Shown: one piece after another, positions 57,693 through 64,000 of the stretch
Position numbering within the stretch: position 1 is the stretch's first letter
Layout of the letters: each line of letters opens with the position of its first letter
Source: Segetibacter aerophilus
Lineage (GTDB): Bacteria > Bacteroidota > Bacteroidia > Chitinophagales > Chitinophagaceae
Reading direction: 5' to 3'
Assembly (NCBI RefSeq): GCF_007991655.1
Contig: NZ_BJYT01000001.1
Span: forward strand, 310,001-374,000
DNA length: 64,000 nt
The notes under the pieces: generated by a model
Databases searched by the model: none
Told to the model about the DNA's origin: nothing
Seen by the model: the letters and a program-made list of their open reading frames with translations, nothing else
Position numbers and translations under genes: made by a program

Positions 57693-59384
57693 CTAGACCG
57701 GTAGTAATACATGGAAAGTCGATCCCTGACCAGACACACTATTGGCCCAAATGCGGCCATAATGATTTTCTACCACTTTTCGCGCAATTGACAAACCAAC
57801 GCCAGTGCCTTCATAATCTTGTTTTCTATGCAATCGCTGAAATATCCCAAAGATTTGTTCTGCGAATTTCTGTTCGAATCCAATTCCGTTATCACTAACT
57901 TTTATCTCGTAAAAAGAACGCTCCTGCTGTTCCTGCAACTCAACAAACGGCAACTCATGGCCCATAACCATTTCGCATGTGATGGAAATTTCAGGCGCAA
58001 TATTCGGCTTGCTGTACTTTAAAGCATTACTGACAAGATTTTGAAAAAGCTGTTGAAGTTGCCGGCGATATCCTTTAACTATGGGCAACTTAGTTGTTGT
58101 GATGCGGGCCTGCTTTTCTTCAATCAGAATTTCCAGATCTGCCAGAATATTTTCCAGTTTCTTATTCAAATCAACGTCTTCCATTTCTAAGGGCCGTTCG
58201 CTTACATGAGAGAACATCAAAAGGTCGTCCACTAAAAGGCCCATACGCTCCGTTGCTTTTTCCATGCGTTCAAACATTCGCATTTCACTCTCGCTCATTC
58301 GTTCTCCCAAGCTGTTTTTCAAACGGCCAGCAAATACGATCACCTTACGTATTGGCTCTTTCATATCATGAGATGCAGCATAAGCAAACTCCTCGAGGTT
58401 CGCGTTTGAACGGGCAAGCTCCCGGTTGGTTTTAACCAGTGAATCGTTCGCCTTAGCTAATTCCTCCGTTCGCTTCAGTACGAGGTCCTCTATCTTTTTC
58501 CGTGCTATCACTTGTTCAGTCACATCTGTCACCATTGCCATCACTCCTGAAATAGAATTATCCAGTTCACGAATGGCTTCATAACTAAAATTGATGAAAA
58601 CAGTTTCTACTCTTCCATTACGTGGTAAACTTACAGGCTGCTCTCTTCCACGGTAAGGTTCACCAGTGGTAAGTACGTGAGTCATCAGTTCTTCATATCC
58701 TTCATTTCTAGCTTCGGCTACCGCCTCAAATAAAGGTGTTCCGATCACGCCCTCCCGCGCTACTCCCCATAGCTCAAACATCTTTTCGTTGGCTACTTCG
58801 ACGACAAAATCAGACCCTCGTAAAATACACATAGCAACTGGCGCCTGTAAGATGATATTGCGGAGGCTTTGTTCACTCTCCTTAAGTTTTCGTGTGGCCA
58901 ATACCTTTTCCGTAGTTTCAGTACAGGCACAAAAAACACCGGCTATACCGCCCCGTTCGTCCGAAATAGGACTATAGGAAAAAGTAAAATAACTCTCCTC
59001 CAGGTAGCCAAGTCTATTGATATATAGCAACTGGTCTTCTGCCCAATTGGATTCCCCTTGTTTCTGAACCCGGAGCGCCAAGGGCCCCACGACATCCCAT
59101 ATTTCGGACCACACTTTTGATCCCGGGGCTCCCAATGCATTCGGATGTTTTTTGCCTAGAATAGCCCTGTACGGGTCGTTATAAATAGTTGTTTCTTCAG
59201 GGCCCCACCATATAAACATTGGAAATTGCGAGTTAAGAAGTATGCTGATTGCAGCGCGTAAATTTGCTTCCCAACATTCCGGTGATCCAAGCGGTGTATC
59301 ACTCCAGTCCTTAGCACGAATAAGTTCACCCATTTCGCCACCACCTCTGAGAAAAGGAAAGGTTTCTGCTTCTTTTGCTGCCAT
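57693..59384 (-). CDS. PAS sensor histidine kinase, paralogue of the 51.5-54.3 kb kinase
   Basis: 563 residues from Met 59384, with the frame open to 59414. It starts with the same module as the larger kinase (GGGEMGELIRAKDWSDTPLG, FPMFIWWGPEE, VWSEIW), followed by a PAS domain (ILQAPVAMCILRGSDFVVEVANEK), a coiled coil (LVLKRTEELAKANDSLVKTN) and HisKA with the phospho-acceptor His in FAYAASHDMKEPIRKV. The HATPase boxes are QLFQNLVSNALKYS, DNGIGF and GTGVGLSIARKV. It is soluble, with no membrane segment or receiver domain. It is shorter than its neighbour by three PAS domains, which suggests duplication followed by gain or loss of sensors. Confidence 0.92.
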   Translation of the reverse strand: MAAKEAETFPFLRGGGEMGELIRAKDWSDTPLGSPECWEANLRAAISILLNSQFPMFIWWGPEETTIYNDPYRAILGKKHPNALGAPGSKVWSEIWDVVGPLALRVQKQGESNWAEDQLLYINRLGYLEESYFTFSYSPISDERGGIAGVFCACTETTEKVLATRKLKESEQSLRNIILQAPVAMCILRGSDFVVEVANEKMFELWGVAREGVIGTPLFEAVAEARNEGYEELMTHVLTTGEPYRGREQPVSLPRNGRVETVFINFSYEAIRELDNSISGVMAMVTDVTEQVIARKKIEDLVLKRTEELAKANDSLVKTNRELARSNANLEEFAYAASHDMKEPIRKVIVFAGRLKNSLGERMSESEMRMFERMEKATERMGLLVDDLLMFSHVSERPLEMEDVDLNKKLENILADLEILIEEKQARITTTKLPIVKGYRRQLQQLFQNLVSNALKYSKPNIAPEISITCEMVMGHELPFVELQEQQERSFYEIKVSDNGIGFEQKFAEQIFGIFQRLHRKQDYEGTGVGLSIARKVVENHYGRIWANSVSGQGSTFHVLLPV

Positions 59385-59638
59385 TCTAAAAATCAAATTA
59401 ACTGATAAGATCAAAAATATCCCCAGAGATTGGTTGAAAGAAATTTAATTCAAACGTTAGGGGGTTTCAGTTCTTAGTTATACTCCAGGGCCTTGTACGT
59501 TTTAAAAAGAATGTTGACTCTCTTGTAGGAGTAGGTGCATTTAAACGACTACTTCATTTTGCGTCGGCACAGGCAAAAATAAATCGAGCTTATTCTGGCG
59601 GCTTATAAATGAGTGATAGTGTTGGTCAAGAGGCTTCG

Positions 59639-60130
59639 TCACATTTCGTCTGCACTTGGACCATATAACCCCGGAACCGGAACATCGAGCAAACGTAGGT
59701 AAACTGCTATTTGCCCGCGGTGATGAAAAAGATGGTTCATGGCCATTGAACGAACGGCTATCATACGGGGTATAGTAGCAAACACATGCTCGCCACTACG
59801 CAATGTAAAATTCGCCTGCATTTTCTCATCGCTTGTATTTTGCAGAGTTTGCACAACTTCGTCCAATTTCTGTTGAAAAACTGTCATCAGTTCCTCAGGC
59901 GTATTTGCATGCGAAGATTTGTAATGCCCTTTAGCAAAATCAAATTCATGCAGGGTTAGGATAGAATTTAGAAATGCCGGTAATTCGGCCACATGCGAAG
60001 CAAGGCGGCCCAAAGTCATTGATTTAGCATGAGGCTTCCAGTCGAATTTACCTTCGGGAACTCTCTCCAATATTCTTTTGGTAGATGCAGCTTCATATTG
60101 TAGTTCGGCAATAAAAGATTGATTGAGCAT
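59639..60130 (-). CDS. DinB-family metal-binding protein
   Basis: 163 residues in a four-helix bundle of the DinB/YfiT type. The likely metal-ligand histidines are in LASHVAELP (helix 2) and MNHLFHHRGQIAVYLR (helix 4), and the C-terminus VPVPGLYGPSADE is highly typical. Many members act as thiol-dependent transferases or are of unknown function. It is a single gene. The region downstream contains no clear terminator. Confidence 0.9.
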   Translation of the reverse strand: MLNQSFIAELQYEAASTKRILERVPEGKFDWKPHAKSMTLGRLASHVAELPAFLNSILTLHEFDFAKGHYKSSHANTPEELMTVFQQKLDEVVQTLQNTSDEKMQANFTLRSGEHVFATIPRMIAVRSMAMNHLFHHRGQIAVYLRLLDVPVPGLYGPSADEM

Positions 60131-60273
60131 ATGATGTGGTTGATTAATAATTTCTTCATCAATGTGTTCAAATGTAGCAGTTAATAGTTCGACTGATACA
60201 TAGATTACAACATCTTTTTTCTCAAAATTCCCAGCTTCCTATAACGCCGCTGTGGTGCGCTTTACAATAACAA

Positions 60274-60311
60274 GGGGGCCGCAGGTTTACGGTAGTATTC
60301 CGGCAGCCCCC
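60274..60311. terminator. GC-rich imperfect inverted repeat
   Basis: GGGGGCCGCAGG (60274-60285) pairs with CCGGCAGCCCCC (60300-60311) except for two mismatches, around a 14-nt loop. This is the most GC-rich hairpin in an AT-rich gap. It lies 52 bp past the stop of the minus-strand gene at 60363 and could terminate it, although the T-run is poor (TTGTTATTG). Confidence 0.4.
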
Positions 60312-60362
60312 ATAGTTATCGCTAAAACTTAAAGAGGATGTGTAGAAAAGATCGGCGAAATA

Positions 60363-60908
60363 TTAAGCATATTTTGAACTTTGCGTTGAAGGATGTGGTA
60401 ACTCTTTAACCGCTTTATTGATCAATTGACACCAGTAATCAGCTCTTCTTTTTATCTCCATCAGATTTTGCATTCCGTCTTTGTATTCATATAAAACCAG
60501 GTTCTTTTTTTGCTGTTCATCAATTAACGTTAATTCAAGTTGCAACTTGCTCACCTGCTTGTCAACGAGCACTGATTTGCCTTTTCTTTGCTCGTAGATA
60601 CTGTTGTCTTCTGTGGTCACTTTTATCGTTTTTACTTGCCACAAGTCTATTAAAACAACTTCTTCTTTTTCGTTGCCAAAGTCGATATACAGGAGAATGA
60701 AGTTCACCTTATCAACCGCTAATAGATAATTGTTTATCGTTTCCTGCAGTAATAATTGAAGTTTGTTTTTCCAAACAACATCAGCCAATAGAATTTTTTG
60801 TTGGGCGGTTTTTTTATTTTGCCCCCTTTTGTGTAATAATATAAACAGGATAATAAATAGGAAGATCGCGCCTAAAATGATGGCGGTTATAAACAATGTT
60901 TCGTTCAT
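60363..60908 (-). CDS. Membrane-anchored hypothetical protein
   Basis: 181 residues. One N-terminal transmembrane helix (LFITAIILGAIFLFIILFILLH) is followed by a basic stretch and a soluble domain of alternating strands and helices (VNFILLYIDFGNEKEEVVLIDLWQVKTI, LQLELTLIDEQQKKNLVLYEYKDG), ending in a charged helix. I do not recognise the family. The topology suggests a cytoplasmic domain tethered to the inner membrane. Confidence 0.65.
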   Translation of the reverse strand: MNETLFITAIILGAIFLFIILFILLHKRGQNKKTAQQKILLADVVWKNKLQLLLQETINNYLLAVDKVNFILLYIDFGNEKEEVVLIDLWQVKTIKVTTEDNSIYEQRKGKSVLVDKQVSKLQLELTLIDEQQKKNLVLYEYKDGMQNLMEIKRRADYWCQLINKAVKELPHPSTQSSKYA

Positions 60909-61009
60909 GATAATATATTTTTTGCTGTGTTTACAACGGTTTAGATAATAGAGGTACTACAATGGTTTTTCACATTGTGATAATTAAATAGAAATAAGTA
61001 TTTGTATTA

Positions 61010-61402
61010 CTACCAGAAGGAATGATAGGGGTAAATTATTAGTAGCGCCCTATCAGTAGCTATGTGATGAACGATGCAATCGTCAGTTGCGTTAATGTGT
61101 CGTGCTGAGTAGTATGCAATGAACGATAAAAAGAAGCCATCTAGAAAATGACGCGCTTCTACTGATGTAGAAACGTGGCGGTGTTGTGAGCGTAAGATTT
61201 CACTAGTATTATGTAGAACTCCCTGCTTTAATTCGTGGCTCTTTGTTGAGTAATTTCCTGCTACATCATTTGTGCTATGAACGTTTGGATTACTTGCTTC
61301 CGCTTTCGAGACTATCTCATTCCCAACATGTTTGTAGATGTGCGTATTGCCTCTAACAAAAAAGGCGAAAGTGAAAAGTAATATAGTTAATGATAAACGC
61401 AC
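61010..61402 (-). CDS. Exported hypothetical protein, His-rich
   Basis: 130 residues with a signal peptide (RLSLTILLFTFAFFVRG). The rest is rich in His and Asn (NTHIYKHVGNE, NPNVHS, RSQHRHVSTSVEARHF, CIVHHIATD) with a hydrophobic stretch FLDGFFLSFIAYYSA. No family is recognised. The numerous His residues could bind metal, and the adjacent TerC gene is a metal-linked membrane protein, so a shared role is conceivable but speculative. Gene identity itself is moderately uncertain. Confidence 0.5.
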   Translation of the reverse strand: MRLSLTILLFTFAFFVRGNTHIYKHVGNEIVSKAEASNPNVHSTNDVAGNYSTKSHELKQGVLHNTSEILRSQHRHVSTSVEARHFLDGFFLSFIAYYSARHINATDDCIVHHIATDRALLIIYPYHSFW

Positions 61403-61445
61403 TGCTGGTACTAATTAATTGATGTTTTATTTAAGATCTCTATTG

Positions 61446-62201
61446 CTATAAAATGTCCTTCTCCACTTTTTCTTCCCCCTGTAAGTAATGTTCATGCAGC
61501 TGCACTTTCGATTGTTTGGGTTTATGCATTTTCATCTGTAAAACGTCCACAGCTAAAGAAAATGCAATAGCAAAATAAATATATCCTTTAGGGATATTGA
61601 AGTTAAGCCCTTCACCAATTAAAGAAACGCCAATTAGCAACAGGAAGCTCAAAGCGAGCATTTTAAAAGCAGGGTGCTTATTTATAAAAGCGCTTATAGG
61701 TTCAGAAGCAAAAAGCATAATGCCTACTGTTATTATAACTGCTGCATACATGATCCATAGTTCATTTACCATACCTACTGCGGTTATTATGCTGTCTACA
61801 GAAAACACTAAGTCTAGTATTAAAATTTGAATGATTGTACTCTTAAAGGAAGTCGCCTTTAACGATGTAGACGCATCGCCTTCCTCGCCTTCGATCTTAT
61901 GATAGATTTCTGAGGATGATTTATAGAGCAGAAATAGGCCTCCGAGAATTAGGATAACGTCTTTACTTGATATGCTGTTTCCGAAAATGCTAAACAATTC
62001 GCCTTGTAGTTTTAATATAATTGAAATGATGGTAAGCAGCGCCAGTCTTAGAACCATTGCTAACATAATCCCAAGACGCCTTGCCTTCTTCTGTTGATGT
62101 GCCGGAAGCTTTGCGGCAATAATCGAAATGAAAATGATGTTATCAAGACCTAGAACTACTTCCAATAATATCAATGTTACTAAAGCAATTATCTGTTCCA
62201 T
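61446..62201 (-). CDS. TerC-family integral membrane protein
   Basis: 251 residues and about seven transmembrane helices. The duplicated acidic motifs within helices are present: EVVLGLDNIIFISIIAAKLP near the start and DLVFSVDSIITAVGMV in the middle. LLIGVSLIGEGLNFNIPKGYIYFAIAFSLAVD near the end is highly conserved in TerC. Members are implicated in tellurite resistance, manganese export or protein-secretion metalation; manganese export is the best-supported role for close relatives. A 91-residue membrane protein is encoded 49 bp upstream. Confidence 0.93.
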   Translation of the reverse strand: MEQIIALVTLILLEVVLGLDNIIFISIIAAKLPAHQQKKARRLGIMLAMVLRLALLTIISIILKLQGELFSIFGNSISSKDVILILGGLFLLYKSSSEIYHKIEGEEGDASTSLKATSFKSTIIQILILDLVFSVDSIITAVGMVNELWIMYAAVIITVGIMLFASEPISAFINKHPAFKMLALSFLLLIGVSLIGEGLNFNIPKGYIYFAIAFSLAVDVLQMKMHKPKQSKVQLHEHYLQGEEKVEKDIL

Positions 62202-62250
62202 ATTGATTGATTTGTTATCAAAGAAATAGTTGATTCTATTCTTTGTGACG

Positions 62251-62526
62251 TTATGCTTCTATAGTTGTAAAAGGTTTACCGCCAGCCGCAGTGTCCCATT
62301 CTACTTCTTTACTTTGATCTAAAACAACTCGTTTTTTTTGTTTACGGAATAAGGAAGTAACCACAAGCAGCGGTAGTGTTATGAATAAAACGGGATACAA
62401 TTTTGGATTATGAACAAATGCTGTTTTTAAAATGATAGCATTTATAAAAACCAGCACTAAAAGAAATGATTTAGTGAAAACAGACGTTTTTTTGTCCTGG
62501 CTATTTCTTTTTGAATTATGTGACAT
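62251..62526 (-). CDS. Small membrane hypothetical protein
   Basis: 91 residues: a basic hydrophilic start, two transmembrane helices (SFLLVLVFINAIILKTAF and LYPVLFITLPLLVVTSLF), and a short tail VVLDQSKEVEWDTAAGGKPF. No family is known to me. It sits 49 bp upstream of TerC on the same strand, so co-transcription is likely. Confidence 0.6.
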   Translation of the reverse strand: MSHNSKRNSQDKKTSVFTKSFLLVLVFINAIILKTAFVHNPKLYPVLFITLPLLVVTSLFRKQKKRVVLDQSKEVEWDTAAGGKPFTTIEA

Positions 62527-62626
62527 GATAATTTATTTTGAGTTTTTTAAAAAAGAGGCTGCACAATCTTCAAAGTAATTTTCGGCCTTTGAAGTGGCAG
62601 CCTTCGATTGGGGGATATCACCTACT

Positions 62627-63091
62627 TCAGGCCCTTTCTTTCATGTGGACCGGCAATAATTTCGAAAGATCTCTTTGCCACTTTTTTGCTTGTGTCTCCA
62701 GTTGCTCTACACCGCCTTGTTGTTGCTTCTTCGCGTCGTACAAGCGAAGTGAAACTGTACGGTTCTTAAAAACAAGGTTTAAAAAAATACTCTTTAAAAA
62801 GTGATGAAGTTTCTTTGACTTCAGTTCTCCCGGTGCAATTCCGCTATATTCTTTTTTTACGCTGCAAGCTTGCAAATCATTCAAGTCTATAATTAAACAA
62901 GAAGTAGTGCCAGGTGTTTTTGCCGCGTACAAAAGCTTTCTTTTTAAGACATCCAAAGCCATAATATTAGCACCAACTTCGTCGTGGCTTGAAAAGTGAA
63001 GACTTCTTTTTTTTGCGAATTTTGTTAAGTTCCAAAGCTTCTTTATCCTGCTATTCAAATACCCGTATAGAGGTACTATAATCGTTCTCAT
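62627..63091 (-). CDS. Hypothetical basic protein
   Basis: 154 residues, strongly basic (many Lys/Arg), with no signal peptide. Segments include VGANIMALDVLKRKLLYAAKTPG, SCLIIDLNDLQACSVKKEYSGI, FLKSIFLNLVFKNRTVSLRLYD and QLETQAKKWQRDLSKLLPVH. The alternation of strands and helices suggests a small folded cytoplasmic domain. I do not recognise it. It is separated from the small membrane gene by 100 bp, so operon membership is uncertain. Confidence 0.6.
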   Translation of the reverse strand: MRTIIVPLYGYLNSRIKKLWNLTKFAKKRSLHFSSHDEVGANIMALDVLKRKLLYAAKTPGTTSCLIIDLNDLQACSVKKEYSGIAPGELKSKKLHHFLKSIFLNLVFKNRTVSLRLYDAKKQQQGGVEQLETQAKKWQRDLSKLLPVHMKERA

Positions 63092-63705
63092 TTTGAATGT
63101 TTTATTACAATAACAACTATGAATTATTTCCGCTCTCGAAATGAACAGTAACCATTAATCGAATAGAACGCAATACGATATAACAAGAAATATTGCGGCA
63201 AGCCTTAAGAAAATGGCTTTATAAAATCCTTATGAGTTGTGTTATTGAGAAACGAAACCCTATTTTGATTTCGAGACATAGTATTTCAATTTCAATGTAA
63301 AAACTGAAAAGAAAGTTACTTCCCCACGCCCGGAAGAATATGTTTAGGCGGGGGTAATAGTTTTAAAGGCTTTGAAGCTGGAGTAGTAATACATTCCGGA
63401 ATTAAAAGGAAGGAACTCTGTAAACGAACAGGTAAAACAATCGCGCATATCAAGTACAGTATGGTACTTGTTGAACGTTGAAGAAATCATATTTAGCGTC
63501 TTACCCGACATGAAACAAACTTAAGCAATTATAATTAATCAAATGGTTAAAAAAGACAGTGATAGCAATGCATTTCATCTTTTGTGAATCTGTAAAAATT
63601 GCTGGTGCTGCAACCATTTAACGCTTTAAAGCTTTTGACGACAATAATACCCAAACGTAGAAAGTTTATACTCCGATCGCTCTACAAAAGCCTATCTTCC
63701 CAAGA
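63092..63705. other. 614-bp intergenic region between divergent genes
   Basis: No gene or RNA recognised. It must hold the promoters of the basic protein (minus) and the PAS protein (plus). It contains a weak GC-rich inverted segment near 63325-63350, which I did not consider a terminator. Confidence 0.4.
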
Positions 63706-64000
63706 ATGACGAATAAAATACCAGAAGGTACCAGTAACAAACGATCCGGTATTTCAAGAAAAAGAACGACGGCCACAAAAGATTCTCTTCATCACCTTGC
63801 TTTCGACCATTCTTTGCAGCCAAATATTATCTTTTTAGTAAGTAGCGGGAAGGTAATAACAGCCAATGCTGCTGCGTGCAAACTATTGGGATACTCAAAT
63901 TTGGAACTCGTAAATAAAAGCAGAAGTGCTATTTTTTCGGCCGGCGAAAACAGCTTCAAAAAGATGCTAAAGCAAAGAACCGCCAATGGGCATTCTACCG
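63706..64000 (+). CDS. N-terminal part of a PAS-domain protein (3' end outside window)
   Basis: 98 complete codons run to the edge of the window. A basic start (MTNKIPEGTSNKRSGISRKR) leads into a PAS domain: FDHSLQPNIIFLVSSGKVITANAAACKLLGYSNLELVNKS. NANxAAxxLLGYS is typical of PAS. The C-terminal output domain (kinase, cyclase or regulator) is not visible. With the two PAS kinases between 51.5 and 59.4 kb, this is a third PAS gene in 12 kb. Confidence 0.75.
   Translation, partial: MTNKIPEGTSNKRSGISRKRTTATKDSLHHLAFDHSLQPNIIFLVSSGKVITANAAACKLLGYSNLELVNKSRSAIFSAGENSFKKMLKQRTANGHST

Noticed and set aside
63325-63350. GC-rich inverted segment as a terminator
   Set aside because: The stem is short and imperfect, lacks a T-run and sits between divergent genes.
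1-64000. tRNA, rRNA or insertion sequences
   Set aside because: No cloverleaf-like, rRNA-like or transposase sequence was recognised while reading both strands. Without a covariance search a missed small RNA remains possible.

Overview
The window looks like chromosomal DNA of a member of the Bacteroidota, most likely a soil or freshwater Chitinophagaceae-type bacterium. The evidence is a SusC/SusD pair with a DUF3823 lipoprotein, a PorP/SprF (type IX secretion associated) protein, TonB-family and OMP_b-brl_3 outer-membrane proteins, NIPSNAP and DUF1080 proteins, many lipoprotein signals, AT-rich intergenic DNA and few Shine-Dalgarno sequences. The family-level placement is inference. I see no rRNA, tRNA, CRISPR array, phage or insertion sequence.

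Layout. (1) 1-6.6 kb: end of a nucleoside-hydrolase-like gene and a sulfamidase-type sulfatase, then on the minus strand a ROK kinase + SIS isomerase pair, a radical-SAM/TIGR03915 putative DNA-repair pair, and a Tat-exported sugar isomerase-like TIM barrel. (2) 6.8-15.5 kb: an outer-membrane barrel gene broken by a 1-nt deletion, a protein with a long 78-bp-periodic coiled-coil repeat, an lmo0937-type mini membrane protein, glutathione peroxidase, a DUF1080 protein and a D-aminoacylase. (3) 15.6-20.5 kb: dnaK flanked by inverted copies of a short dispersed repeat, a frameshifted Uma2 gene, a DUF2892-like membrane protein and PorP/SprF. (4) 20.7-42.5 kb: a large plus-strand carbohydrate region. 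GH92, GH76 and GH125 are the classical enzyme set for alpha-mannan. They are followed by SusC, SusD, DUF3823, ThuA, a Gfo/Idh/MocA-like protein, a ThuA/beta-propeller/HEAT/cupredoxin lipoprotein, a GH127 enzyme and a PHP-like metallohydrolase candidate. (5) 42.5-51.4 kb: a frameshifted secreted protein, an overlapping VCBS/ASPIC + PAP2-haloperoxidase pair, and a DUF4153 membrane module behind duplicated palindromes. (6) 51.5-64 kb: two paralogous PAS histidine kinases, a DUF1624 acyltransferase-like protein, GNAT, NIPSNAP and a divergent Lrp/AsnC regulator, DinB, several unknown small proteins around a TerC gene, and the start of another PAS protein.

How the parts fit. GH76 would cut the alpha-1,6-mannan backbone, GH92 and GH125 would trim side chains and ends, and SusC/D would import the pieces. 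The ThuA, Gfo/Idh/MocA, DUF1080 and TIM-barrel proteins belong to families recently tied to glycoside cleavage through 3-keto intermediates, so the same cell may carry an oxidative route beside the hydrolytic one (inference). No SusR/HTCS or sigma/anti-sigma pair lies next to the SusC/D genes, so control must come from elsewhere.

Three genes are each broken by one missing base in a short A/T run (near 8648, 18139 and 42897). Assembly or sequencing indels are the simplest explanation, and these genes should be checked before being called pseudogenes.
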